The translations under genes were made by a program, and so were the position numbers. Below the pieces are notes generated by a model. That model searched no databases. It had not been told where the DNA came from and was given only the letters and a program-made list of their open reading frames with translations. Positions 19,397 to 27,997 of a DNA stretch of 59,388 nt are shown here, piece after piece. The stretch is from Ruminococcus bromii (GTDB lineage Bacteria; Bacillota; Clostridia; Oscillospirales; Acutalibacteraceae). The first letter of the stretch is position 1; each line of letters begins with the position of its first letter. The stretch is taken from NCBI RefSeq assembly GCF_002834225.1, contig NZ_NNSR01000023.1, positions 1 through 59,388 on the forward strand, read 5' to 3'.

Positions 19397-19451
19397 TGGG
19401 ATTTCATTAGGAGATAACCGCGGCTCGCCGTCAATTTTCAATTCGACAAAC

Positions 19452-20150
19452 TCATTCCGACTGTGCGGCTAAGCTTTCGGATGTTGCAAAAGATTCTTTT
19501 CTGTCGAACACTCCGCAGAGCCACATATATGAAACTGTTGAAAGGGCAATGCTTACCAAACCGAACCAAATGCTGTTCACACCCATAAAAGCACTCGGAA
19601 CGCAGGCAAGGACAACACCTATATGATAGCTTGCAAGCGTAAGCCAATAAAATTTAGCCTTTTTCTGCATATCCTTGTCCTTGTCAATAATACCCGTGAA
19701 TGTTGAAACCGTTGCAACACGGAGGTTGTTTGTCGAGAAAATCGGAGATGTAACATAACTTCCGGCTGTTCTGAAGGAGTTCCACAAAATAGGGGTTACA
19801 AACAGAATCGGCAGAATTGCAAGGTAGTTGTTTGAAATATTCGGGAAAATTCCGATAATCAGAAGTGCAGCCGCACTTGCAATAAGACTGACGGTTTTGG
19901 TTTCAAGCTTAATGAAACGGTCGGCAATTACAAAGAAAACATTGCCGAGAATATATGTAAGGAGAGCGATGACGATAAACACAACGCCCTCAAAATCACC
20001 CGTAAAAATCTTGCTGACAAGGTGAATCATATTTGCTGTCTGTGCGTTACCGAACACATCACAGTGATTGTAAATTGCATATCCGCCCATAAATCCGCCC
20101 AGAGAGCTGACCGCAAAATGCAGGATATGCTGTTTTTGTTCTCTTGTCAT
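19452..20150 (-). CDS. DUF1275 (YoaK-family) membrane protein
   Basis: A 232-residue integral membrane protein with about six hydrophobic segments. The N-terminal GGFMGGYAIYNHCDVFGNAQTANM region (about 18-41) is the DUF1275/YoaK signature, with the T-x-N motif that in other members reads QTGN. The family is widespread and its substrate is unknown. The start is set at ATG 20150, nine bases after AAGGAAG; the longer frame from 20174 lacks a ribosome-binding site. It is separated from the arg operon by a bidirectional terminator and lies alone. Confidence 0.85.
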   Translation of the reverse strand: MTREQKQHILHFAVSSLGGFMGGYAIYNHCDVFGNAQTANMIHLVSKIFTGDFEGVVFIVIALLTYILGNVFFVIADRFIKLETKTVSLIASAAALLIIGIFPNISNNYLAILPILFVTPILWNSFRTAGSYVTSPIFSTNNLRVATVSTFTGIIDKDKDMQKKAKFYWLTLASYHIGVVLACVPSAFMGVNSIWFGLVSIALSTVSYMWLCGVFDRKESFATSESLAAQSE

Positions 20151-20268
20151 TTTAAAGACTTCCTTTTTCGCCATAAAACGTGTAATTGTTTAACATAATT
20201 ATACACCTGCAATTCTGATTTTGCTATTATCCCCCAATGGAATTATACTCCGTTTTGCAATAAAAATT

Positions 20269-20320
20269 AAGTCACATTGCACAAAACAGCTGTCTTACTG
20301 TTGTACAATGTGACTTTTTT
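20269..20320. terminator. Terminator after argF, bidirectional
   Basis: Arms AAGTCACATTG (20269-20279) and CAATGTGACTT (20306-20316). The minus-strand tail is TTAATTTTTATT and the plus-strand tail is TTTTTT. It closes the arginine operon. Confidence 0.85.
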
Positions 20321-20354
20321 GCTTTTTATGAAGTTTTAAAGAATCAAACTGTCA

Positions 20355-21284
20355 TCAAACTTTTTCAGGCATTTCATCTGCCATACATTCAACAAGAACA
20401 GCCTTCTGAGCGTGAAGACGGTTTTCTGCCTCCTCAAAAATTTCGTTTGCGTGTTCTTCAAATACATCTGCAGTAATCTCTTCGCCACGGTGAGCAGGTA
20501 GGCAGTGGAGAACCATACAATCCTTGTTTGTGACAGCCATAAGCTCTTTGTTGACCTGATAGCCTGCGAATGCTGCCTCACGGATTTTCTTTTCTTCTTC
20601 CTGTCCCATTGATGCCCATACATCTGTATAAACAATATCGGCATTCTTAGCGGCCTCAAGCGGATCTGTTACGATTTCAAACTTGCCGTTACCGTACTTT
20701 TCACCGAACTCGATAATGTGCTTAGGCGGCATATAATCCTTTGGACAGGCGGCAGAGAAGCTCATGCCTGTGCTGAGTGCGCCGACGATGAGCGAGTTCA
20801 TCATGTTGTTGCCGTCACCGATAAAGCACATCTTGAGTCCTTCAAGCTTGCCCTTGAATTCACGAATTGTCATAAGGTCTGCGAGAACCTGACATGGATG
20901 ACAATAGTCTGTAAGACCGTTGATAATCGGGATTGAACCGTACTCTGCAAGAGCCTCAACCTCTTTCTGCTCAAAGGTACGAATCATAATACCGTCAAGA
21001 AAACGGGAAAGAACACGGGCTGTATCCTCAACAGGCTCACCTCTGCCAATCTGAAGGTCATTTGATGAGAGGAAAAGCGGATAACCGCCGAGCTGTGTCA
21101 TACCAACCTCAAATGAAACACGGGTACGGGTGCTTGACTTTTCAAAAATCATACCAAGAGATTTGCCCTTAAGAATTTTATGCTCAATGCCGTGTTTCTG
21201 CTCGTATTTAAGCTGATCGGCAAGGTTAAGTGTGTTGATAATTTCTTCTGTTGACCAATCCTCAAGTTTAAGTAAGTGTTTCAT
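20355..21284 (-). CDS. argF: Ornithine carbamoyltransferase
   Basis: ArgF (309 residues) makes citrulline from ornithine and carbamoyl phosphate. The carbamoyl-phosphate loop STRTR is at 51-55, HPCQ at 129-132 and the ornithine-binding HCLPAHRGEE at 260-269. Length is normal. It is the last gene of the arg cluster; its ATG shares one base with the argD stop codon (TAATG), so translation is coupled. The anabolic context argues against a catabolic (arginine deiminase) role. The terminator follows about 35 bases after the stop. Confidence 0.96.
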   Translation of the reverse strand: MKHLLKLEDWSTEEIINTLNLADQLKYEQKHGIEHKILKGKSLGMIFEKSSTRTRVSFEVGMTQLGGYPLFLSSNDLQIGRGEPVEDTARVLSRFLDGIMIRTFEQKEVEALAEYGSIPIINGLTDYCHPCQVLADLMTIREFKGKLEGLKMCFIGDGNNMMNSLIVGALSTGMSFSAACPKDYMPPKHIIEFGEKYGNGKFEIVTDPLEAAKNADIVYTDVWASMGQEEEKKIREAAFAGYQVNKELMAVTNKDCMVLHCLPAHRGEEITADVFEEHANEIFEEAENRLHAQKAVLVECMADEMPEKV

Positions 21285-22465
21285 TAGTTGTTCTCCTTTA
21301 TTGTTTTTTCGAGTATATTAATCGCCTCGTCAATTTCATTGTAATCAATAACAAGCGGTGGGAGCATACGGAGCAAATCTTTTGCCGTGATAATAAGCAA
21401 GCCGTTTTCAACGCATTTGATTGCAATGTCGTGTGCATCGCCCTTTTCAAGCTCAATACCAATCATAAGTCCCATTCTGCGAACGCTCTTTACGCCGTCA
21501 ATTTTTGTGAGCTTGTCCTCAAAATACTGACCTTTTTTCTCAACCTCGGCAAGAAATTCGTCATTTGCAACTGTGTCAAGAACATAGTTTGCACCTGCAC
21601 AAACAACAGGATTTGCGCCGAATGTTGTGCCGTGAGTTGACGGTGACATAACATCCTTGAGCTTTTCACCGCACATACAAACACCGATAGGAAGTCCGCC
21701 GCCAAGACCCTTTGCAACCGTCATAAGGTCGGGGAGGATACCGTAATTCTGATGAGCAAACAGTTTGCCTGTTCTGCCTACGCCTGTCTGAACCTCATCG
21801 ACAATAACGAGAATATCGTTATCGTTGCAATACTTAACAAGTTCTTTTACATATTCGGGATCGAGGATATTTACACCACCCTCGCCCTGAATGAGTTCAA
21901 GCATTACTGCACAGGTTTTGTCCGAAACAACTGCTTTCAGAGCGTCCATATCGTCTGCGTCTGCATACTTAAAGCCCTCTGTAAACGGGAAGAAATAGTT
22001 ATGAAAAACATCCTGACCTGTTGCGGCAAGAGTTGTAACAGTTCTGCCGTGAAAGGAATTGTTAAGCGTTACGATTTCATTTCTGCCCTCGCCGTACTTG
22101 TCAAAGCTGTACTTACGGGCAATTTTGATTGCGCATTCGTTAGCCTCTGCACCGCTGTTGCCAAAGCAGACCTTTGAAAGACCTGTAAGTGTGCAAAGCT
22201 TTTCGGCAAGGTCACTTGCCTGTGAACAGTAAAAATAGTTTGACATATGCTGAATTGTGCCTGCCTGCTTTGAAACAGCCTCAACCCAGCCGTCATTACA
22301 ATAGCCAAGGCTGTTTACACCGATACCCGATGAAACATCAATGTACTTTTTGCCATTTTCGTCATATGCGGTAACGCCTTTTGCACTTTTGAGAGCAACA
22401 TCGTAGCGACCGTATGTGTGCATAATATATTTTAAATCTTTCTCTTTTGTAGTCAAGTTAGCCAC
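21284..22465 (-). CDS. argD: Acetylornithine aminotransferase
   Basis: ArgD (393 residues) is a class III PLP aminotransferase that converts N-acetylglutamate semialdehyde to N-acetylornithine. The PLP lysine is K252 in TVAKGLGGGLPIG, D223 in IVDEVQTGVGRTG binds the pyridine nitrogen, and NSGAEANE (103-110) contacts the cofactor phosphate. Position between the GNAT gene (6-base gap) and argF (1-base overlap) shows it is co-transcribed in the arginine pathway. It may also serve as succinyldiaminopimelate aminotransferase, as ArgD does in other bacteria. Confidence 0.95.
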   Translation of the reverse strand: MANLTTKEKDLKYIMHTYGRYDVALKSAKGVTAYDENGKKYIDVSSGIGVNSLGYCNDGWVEAVSKQAGTIQHMSNYFYCSQASDLAEKLCTLTGLSKVCFGNSGAEANECAIKIARKYSFDKYGEGRNEIVTLNNSFHGRTVTTLAATGQDVFHNYFFPFTEGFKYADADDMDALKAVVSDKTCAVMLELIQGEGGVNILDPEYVKELVKYCNDNDILVIVDEVQTGVGRTGKLFAHQNYGILPDLMTVAKGLGGGLPIGVCMCGEKLKDVMSPSTHGTTFGANPVVCAGANYVLDTVANDEFLAEVEKKGQYFEDKLTKIDGVKSVRRMGLMIGIELEKGDAHDIAIKCVENGLLIITAKDLLRMLPPLVIDYNEIDEAINILEKTIKENN

Positions 22466-22471
22466 ACCCTT

Positions 22472-22894
22472 TCATATTTTATCGTTGCTGAAGGAGTAAA
22501 CAAAAACATCCTCACGCTTTTCAAAGCCGAAATCACGCCAGAAGCTCTGACCTGTTTCGTTGTTCTGATAACAGAAAATGTGAGTTTTGTCGATGCCTTG
22601 TTCACGGATTTTTTGGATAGCGGTCTGTGCAAGAGCGTGACCGATTTTCTTTCGTCTGAATTCGGGCAGAACAGCCATATGGTGGATAAATCCCCGTCTG
22701 CCGTCATGACCTGCAAGCACGGTTCCGACAATTTTTCCGTCAACCACGGCAACCTGACTCATACCTGCATTGTGCTTGAGATAACGCTCCATCTGATCTC
22801 TTTCATCAGCCTTAGAGAGGGCACGCTTTGTGGTAATCTGCCACATCCTATAAACCTCGTCATAGTCGTCAATTGTCATTTCTCGTATAATCAT
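22472..22894 (-). CDS. GNAT-family acetyltransferase inside the arg cluster
   Basis: A 140-residue single-domain GNAT protein. Motif A is visible as AVLPEFRRKKIGHAL (about 67-81), where the R-x-x-x-I-G loop holds acetyl-CoA; a C-terminal YQNNETGQSFWRDFGF stretch is the usual motif B region. GGAGGG precedes ATG 22894. It ends six bases before argD and starts 186 bases after argB. A short GNAT could prime the ArgJ cycle by making N-acetylglutamate, as some short ArgA-type enzymes do, but nothing in the sequence proves this substrate. A protein- or antibiotic-acetylating role remains possible. Confidence 0.82.
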   Translation of the reverse strand: MIIREMTIDDYDEVYRMWQITTKRALSKADERDQMERYLKHNAGMSQVAVVDGKIVGTVLAGHDGRRGFIHHMAVLPEFRRKKIGHALAQTAIQKIREQGIDKTHIFCYQNNETGQSFWRDFGFEKREDVFVYSFSNDKI

Positions 22895-22914
22895 TGCACC
22901 CTCCAAAATCTAAT

Positions 22915-22965
22915 CTGTAGGGGCGAACCGCGTTCGCCTGCGAGAGCACATGGTACTCCCCTACA
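22915..22965. repeat. Palindromic TGTAGGGGCG repeat, copy 1
   Basis: Outer arms GTAGGGG and CCCCTAC enclose an inner hairpin CGAACCGCGTTCG. It lies in the argB-GNAT gap. Related copies occur at about 26350-26370 (opposite orientation) and 27850-27875. Confidence 0.6.
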
Positions 22966-23080
22966 AACAATACACTGCTTTTATCAAATAAAAATTTTAA
23001 GTTAAACAGAAAGTTTAATTTAGCGAGCGACCAATGACCGCCTCTACTGTTTTTACAAATCAGCAAAACAGCAATGCTAA

Positions 23081-23932
23081 TCAATAAAACATTGTACCGA
23101 TGCCTTCATCGCTGAAAAGCTCGAGCAGGATTGAATGTTCGATTCTGCCGTCAATGATATGGGCACGGTTTACACCGCTGCGGACTGCCTCAACACAGCA
23201 ATCAATCTTGGGAATCATACCGCCGCTGATGATGCCGTCACGCTTGAGCATAGGAACTTCGCTGACATTGACAACGGGGATGAGTGAATCCTCATCGTGA
23301 ACATCACGGAGAAGTCCTCTGATATCTGTCATAAGAATGAGCTTTTTTGCGCCGATTTTAGCGGCAATCTGCGATGCCGCAATGTCTGCGTTAATATTGT
23401 ATACATTGCCGTCATAACCGCCTGCAACGGTTGAAACAATCGGAATATAACCGCTTGCAAGAGCGTTGTTGAGCGGTTCGGGGTTAACCTCCTTAATCTC
23501 GCCCACATAGCCGAGGTCTGCGCCTGTAACAAGCTTTTCAGCCATAAGCATTCTGCCGTCAAGACCGCAAAGACCCATAGCCTTACCGCCGTGACTGCCG
23601 AGGAGCTGAACAAGGCTCTTGTTGACCTTGCCTGCAAGCACCATCTGAACAATGTCGATAGTTTCCTTGTCGGTCACTCTCATACCGTTGATAAACTTGC
23701 TTTCCTTGCCAACGGCTTTGAGCATTGCATTGATTTCGGGTCCGCCGCCGTGAACAAGCACAACATTGACTCCGACAAGCTGCATAAGAACAAGGTCGCT
23801 CATAACTGCCGCTTTAAGTTCTTCGTTTATCATAGCGTTTCCGCCGTATTTTACAACAATTGTTTCGCCCGAATATTTCTTGATATAGGGCATTGCCTGT
23901 ATAAGTACCTTGGCTCTCTTTGAAACATCCAT
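23081..23932 (-). CDS. argB: Acetylglutamate kinase
   Basis: ArgB (283 residues) phosphorylates N-acetylglutamate. The amino-acid-kinase motifs are present: VVKYGGNAM near the start (phosphate binding), VLVHGGGPEIN, and the DGRMLMAEK region; the C-terminal GGMIPKI loop binds ATP. The start is ATG 23932, nine bases after AAAGGA; a longer frame would run into argJ and lacks a ribosome-binding site. Many ArgB enzymes are feedback-inhibited by arginine through an N-terminal helix; the present N-terminus (MDVSKRAKVLIQAMPYIKKY) is of the type that carries such a helix. It follows argJ by 52 bases. Confidence 0.95.
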   Translation of the reverse strand: MDVSKRAKVLIQAMPYIKKYSGETIVVKYGGNAMINEELKAAVMSDLVLMQLVGVNVVLVHGGGPEINAMLKAVGKESKFINGMRVTDKETIDIVQMVLAGKVNKSLVQLLGSHGGKAMGLCGLDGRMLMAEKLVTGADLGYVGEIKEVNPEPLNNALASGYIPIVSTVAGGYDGNVYNINADIAASQIAAKIGAKKLILMTDIRGLLRDVHDEDSLIPVVNVSEVPMLKRDGIISGGMIPKIDCCVEAVRSGVNRAHIIDGRIEHSILLELFSDEGIGTMFY

Positions 23933-23984
23933 TTTCTTCAATCCTTTATGTAGTTGATTTCCGCTCACACAATCAAATCGCATA

Positions 23985-25211
23985 TTATGTGCGGTAGTCA
24001 CCGTTGATTTTTACATAATCATAGGTAAGGTCGCAACCGTAAGCCTCGGCAGATGCATTGCCGTCACCTAATTTTACGAGAATTTCAATTTCATCCTCAA
24101 GCAAAATTTCCTTAGCCTTGTCCTCATCAAACACAAGACCGTTGCCGTCCTTGCAAACAAGGATTTCACCCTTTGCGGATTTATATGAAACATCAATTTT
24201 TTTAACATCTGTTTCGGCACCGCTGTAGCCGATTGCGCAGAGGATTCTTCCGCAGTTTGCGTCAGCCCCGAACATTGCCGCCTTTACAAGACTTGAACAG
24301 ATGATGCTCTTTGAAATAATCTTTGCACTCTTATCGTCTTTTGCACCGTCAACCTTGCAGATAAGGAGCTTTGTTGCACCTTCGCCGTCTTTTGCAAGCT
24401 TCTTTGCAACCTTTTTGAATGCGTCTGTAAGAACGGCTGTAAAGGTTTTGTAATCGTCGTTCTTCTCTGTGATTTCCTTGTTGCCTGCATAACCCGATGC
24501 CATAATTGCAAGGGTATCGTTTGTTGAGGTGTCACCGTCAACGCTTACCATATTATAGCTGACATCAGCGGCTTCGATAAGTGCGGATTTGAGCATTTCG
24601 GAAGAAATTGCCGCATCGGTTGTTACAAAGGAAAGAGTTGTACCCATGTTAATATGAATCATACCGCTGCCCTTTGCAATACCGCCGATTGTAACCTTTT
24701 TGCCGTCAAGAACCGTTTCAACAGCCCACTGCTTTTTCATGGTGTCGGTTGTCATAATTGCCTCTGCGGCGGAGGTTCCGCCGTCCTTTGAAAGCGTGCC
24801 TTTGAGCTTTTCAATTCCGCTTGCAATTGGTTCAATCGGGAGAGGCTGACCGATGACACCTGTTGATGCAACGATTACATCGTTTTCGTCAACACCGAGA
24901 GCGTCTGCGGCAAGACTGCACATTTTCTCAGCCTTTTCATAGCCGTCAGGGTTACAGGCATTTGCATTGCCTGAATTTACGACAACAGCCTGAGCCGTAC
25001 CGTTTTCAAGGTGTTTTTTAGTAACATATATAGTGTCGGACTTTACAAGGTTCTTTGTAAAGATAGCCGCACTGTTGCAAACCTTGTCGCAGTAAATGAG
25101 CGCAAGGTCTTTTTTAGTTGTGTTAGATGCTTTGACTCCGGCACAAATTCCGTTGGCTGTAAAGCCCTTTGCGGAAGTGACCGAGCCGTTTTCAATATAC
25201 TTGATTTCCAT
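23985..25211 (-). CDS. argJ: Bifunctional ornithine/glutamate N-acetyltransferase
   Basis: ArgJ (408 residues) recycles the acetyl group from N-acetylornithine to glutamate and, in the bifunctional form, also uses acetyl-CoA. The enzyme cleaves itself before a catalytic threonine. The site here reads GMIHINMGTTLS with Thr191 as the likely nucleophile; most relatives have NMATML, so Gly190 replaces Ala at the cleavage position. Other family motifs (VNSGNANACNP at 78-88, STGVIGQPLP at 116-125, DGDTSTND later) are intact. Its presence next to argC and argB explains the lack of a classical argA. Bifunctionality cannot be told from sequence alone. Confidence 0.94.
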   Translation of the reverse strand: MEIKYIENGSVTSAKGFTANGICAGVKASNTTKKDLALIYCDKVCNSAAIFTKNLVKSDTIYVTKKHLENGTAQAVVVNSGNANACNPDGYEKAEKMCSLAADALGVDENDVIVASTGVIGQPLPIEPIASGIEKLKGTLSKDGGTSAAEAIMTTDTMKKQWAVETVLDGKKVTIGGIAKGSGMIHINMGTTLSFVTTDAAISSEMLKSALIEAADVSYNMVSVDGDTSTNDTLAIMASGYAGNKEITEKNDDYKTFTAVLTDAFKKVAKKLAKDGEGATKLLICKVDGAKDDKSAKIISKSIICSSLVKAAMFGADANCGRILCAIGYSGAETDVKKIDVSYKSAKGEILVCKDGNGLVFDEDKAKEILLEDEIEILVKLGDGNASAEAYGCDLTYDYVKINGDYRT

Positions 25212-25223
25212 AGATATTCACCC

Positions 25224-26261
25224 TTAAAATGCAGGCGGAACGATTACCAAACCTGTTTTTTCGTCAAGTCCGAAGATGATGTTCATATTCTGAATAGCCT
25301 GACCTGCGGCACCCTTGACCATGTTGTCGATTGCGGCACAGGCAACGAGCTTGTTGGCTCTCTTATCGTGATGAATTGAAACATCACAGAAGTTAGAATA
25401 TTTGATATTGTGAATGTCGGCACATTTGCCGTCATCAAGAAGTCTTACAAAAAATTCGTCCTTGTAAAAGTCCTCATAAGCCTTTCTGATCTGCTCAAAG
25501 GTTACACCGTCCTTGATGTCGGCATAAACAGTTGCGAGAATGCCACGGTTTACGGGGAGAAGGTGCGGAACAAAGGTGATAATAACCTTTTCGCCCGAAA
25601 GCTTTGAAAGAGTCTGCTCAATTTCTGGAGTGTGGCGGTGGCTTGCAACCTTATAAGCGTGGAATCCTTCGTTAAGTTCGGGATAGTGGTTGCCTTGATT
25701 TGGCTTTCTGCCGGCACCCGTAACACCGCTTTTGCAGTCGCAAATGATGCCCTTTGTGCTGACAAGTCCGTTTACAATTGCAGGAGCAATTGCGAGCGGT
25801 GAACAGGTTGTGTAACAACCCGGATTCGCAACAAGCTTTTTGCCCTTGATTTTATCTCTGAAAAATTCAGGAAGTCCGTAAACTGCCTGTTCGTGAAGTT
25901 TTTTGTCAAGAAAAGTTCCGCCATACCATTCGGTGTATTCTTCTTCGCTTTCAAGGCGGAAGTCAGCGCCGAGGTCAATAAATGCCTTGCCCGCATCAAT
26001 GCACTTTGCGGCAAGCTCCTGTGAAAGACCGTGTGGAAGAGCGGCAAAGATAACATCGCTCTTTTCAACAACGGCGTCCTGATTTTCACAAACCATATCG
26101 TTCAAAAATGTATAAGACGGATAAACATCGCTCAGCTTGTCACCCTCAAAGGAAACAGAGCTGATTGCCGAAAGTTCAGCCTCAGGATGAGCGGTAAGAA
26201 GTCTTACAAGCTCTGCACCTGCATAGCCGGTTGCACCGACAATACCTGCTTTTATTTTCAT
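25224..26261 (-). CDS. argC: N-acetyl-gamma-glutamyl-phosphate reductase
   Basis: ArgC (345 residues) reduces N-acetylglutamyl phosphate to the semialdehyde with NADPH. The N-terminal Rossmann motif is GIVGATGYAGAELVRLL, and the catalytic cysteine is in NPGCYTT (about 146-152). The His of the HRHTPE motif (about residue 207) is the conserved second catalytic group. The start is ATG 26261 after AGGTGA. It begins a tightly spaced block with argJ (12-base gap). A 114-base gap with a repeat copy separates it from argH. Confidence 0.95.
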   Translation of the reverse strand: MKIKAGIVGATGYAGAELVRLLTAHPEAELSAISSVSFEGDKLSDVYPSYTFLNDMVCENQDAVVEKSDVIFAALPHGLSQELAAKCIDAGKAFIDLGADFRLESEEEYTEWYGGTFLDKKLHEQAVYGLPEFFRDKIKGKKLVANPGCYTTCSPLAIAPAIVNGLVSTKGIICDCKSGVTGAGRKPNQGNHYPELNEGFHAYKVASHRHTPEIEQTLSKLSGEKVIITFVPHLLPVNRGILATVYADIKDGVTFEQIRKAYEDFYKDEFFVRLLDDGKCADIHNIKYSNFCDVSIHHDKRANKLVACAAIDNMVKGAAGQAIQNMNIIFGLDEKTGLVIVPPAF

Positions 26262-26349
26262 TGCTATCACCTAATCTATTGTAAATTTATATCAATCTTT
26301 GCCTGTATGTGTTGAATACGGCAGTTCACTTTTTGCACAAAGCATATGT

Positions 26350-26372
26350 TCCCATCCGCCCCTACGGATTTG
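26350..26372 (-). repeat. TGTAGGGGCG-type repeat, partial copy
   Basis: On the minus strand the sequence CGTAGGGGCGGATGGG matches the start of the copies at 22915 and 27850. It lies in the argH-argC gap. Confidence 0.45.
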
Positions 26373-26375
26373 CAA

Positions 26376-27752
26376 TTACAGTTTTTCTGCGATTTCTGCA
26401 ACACGCTTAGCCTGAGCCTTTACATTTGCCGATGCAGGGCCGCCGAATACTGTACGCTCGTTTGTACAGCGTTCAAGTGAAATTGCGCTGTAAACATCAT
26501 CGTTGAACACATCGCAAACCTTTTTGTATTCGTCCATTGGAAGACTTTCGAGGTCTGTACCGAGTTCAATACATCTTGCAACGAGTTCGCCTGTTGCCTT
26601 GTAGGCATCTCTGAACGGAACGCCGTTCTTTGTGAGCCAGTCGGCACAGTCTGTTGCGTTGATGAAACCGCCTGCTGCAGCTTTTCTCATATTTTCGGGA
26701 ATGACACGCATTGTGTCGAGCATGGGAGTAAAGGCTGTGAGGCACATTTTAACCGTGTCGAGTGCGTCAAAGATAGCCTCCTTGTCCTCCTGCATATCCT
26801 TGTTGTATGCAAGTGCAGTACCCTTCATAATTGTGAGGAGCGTCATATTGTCACCGAAAACTCTGCCGCTCTTACCACGAACAAGCTCTGCAATATCGGG
26901 GTTCTTTTTCTGCGGCATAATTGATGATCCTGTTGAAAAAGCGTCATCAAGTTCAATGAATTTAAATTCCCAACTGCACCACATAATGATTTCCTCTGAA
27001 AATCTTGAGAGGTGAACCATTATTATCGAAAGCACCGACGCAAATTCGATGCAGTAATCTCTGTCGGAAACACCGTCAAGAGAGTTGTTTGTAATTCTGT
27101 CAAAGCCGAGGAGTTCGGCTGTGATTGTTCTGTCAATCGGATATGTTGTGCCTGCAAGTGCACATGAACCGAGTGGCATTTCATCCATTCTTTTAAGGCA
27201 GTCTTCAAGTCTTGAAACATCTCTCAAAAGCATTTCACCGTAAGCAAGGAGATGATGTCCGAAGGTAATCGGCTGTGCTCTCTGGAGGTGAGTGTAACCG
27301 GGCATAACGGTTTCGCTGTACTTTTCAGCCTTGTCGGCAATAACCTTGATAAGACCTACAACGAGATTTTTTACATTGACAACCTCTTTTTTGAGGTAAA
27401 GCTTGATGTCAACTGCAACCTGATCGTTACGGCTTCTTGAAGTGTGAAGCCTTTTGCCGTTGTCGCCGATTCTTTTGGTAAGCTCACCCTCGATAAAGGT
27501 GTGAATGTCCTCAGCCTCCATATCAATGTGCAGAGTACCGTTTTCGATATCAGCAAGAATGCCTTTAAGACCTTTTACGATATCGTTTGCCTCTTCTTCT
27601 TTAATAATGCCGCATCTGCCAAGCATTGTTGCGTGGGCAATGCTGCCCTCGATGTCTTCTTTATACATTCTGCTGTCGAATGAAATCGAGCTGTTAAAAT
27701 CGTTAGTGGTTTTTGAAAGCTCCTTTTTGAAGCGTCCTTTCCAAAGCTGCAT
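26376..27752 (-). CDS. argH: Argininosuccinate lyase
   Basis: ArgH (458 residues) splits argininosuccinate into arginine and fumarate. The fumarase/aspartase superfamily signature GSSIMPQKKNPD is present near residue 278, including the catalytic serine of the flexible loop. HTSRSRNDQ (about 104-112) and the TAEL-rich central helices also match. Length is normal. GGAG lies before the ATG. It is downstream of argG but separated by 245 bases holding a hairpin and a repeat, so a second promoter is possible there. Confidence 0.95.
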   Translation of the reverse strand: MQLWKGRFKKELSKTTNDFNSSISFDSRMYKEDIEGSIAHATMLGRCGIIKEEEANDIVKGLKGILADIENGTLHIDMEAEDIHTFIEGELTKRIGDNGKRLHTSRSRNDQVAVDIKLYLKKEVVNVKNLVVGLIKVIADKAEKYSETVMPGYTHLQRAQPITFGHHLLAYGEMLLRDVSRLEDCLKRMDEMPLGSCALAGTTYPIDRTITAELLGFDRITNNSLDGVSDRDYCIEFASVLSIIMVHLSRFSEEIIMWCSWEFKFIELDDAFSTGSSIMPQKKNPDIAELVRGKSGRVFGDNMTLLTIMKGTALAYNKDMQEDKEAIFDALDTVKMCLTAFTPMLDTMRVIPENMRKAAAGGFINATDCADWLTKNGVPFRDAYKATGELVARCIELGTDLESLPMDEYKKVCDVFNDDVYSAISLERCTNERTVFGGPASANVKAQAKRVAEIAEKL

Positions 27753-27849
27753 TATTATTTCTCCTTACATTATGTTTAGCCGTTGTAAAGCACTTTGTTG
27801 CTTTTGGTTTTAAATATTTATTTACACCTTGTTGTTAATGTTGGATTAA

Positions 27850-27876
27850 CCTGTAGGGGCGTTCATTAGACGCCCG
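27850..27876. repeat. TGTAGGGGCG repeat, copy 2
   Basis: CCTGTAGGGGCGTTC followed by ATTAGACGCCCGC; the core GGGCGT and ACGCCC form a hairpin. It starts like the copy in the argB-GNAT gap but has a different inner arm. Confidence 0.55.
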
Positions 27877-27946
27877 CAAGTAATCGCAGAATATTTTTCA
27901 ACCGACAAATACCGTAAAAAATAAAAAGGTGTAATAAACACTTATC

Positions 27947-27969
27947 GGGGCAGAGAAATTCCCTGCCCC
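27947..27969 (-). terminator. Hairpin after argG
   Basis: Arms GGGGCAG and CTGCCCC, 30-50 bases beyond the argG stop codon. There is no clear T-tract, so it may only reduce read-through or stabilise the 3' end. Confidence 0.4.
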
Positions 27970-27997
27970 TGATTATGTATGCAAATCAAAGATTTAA

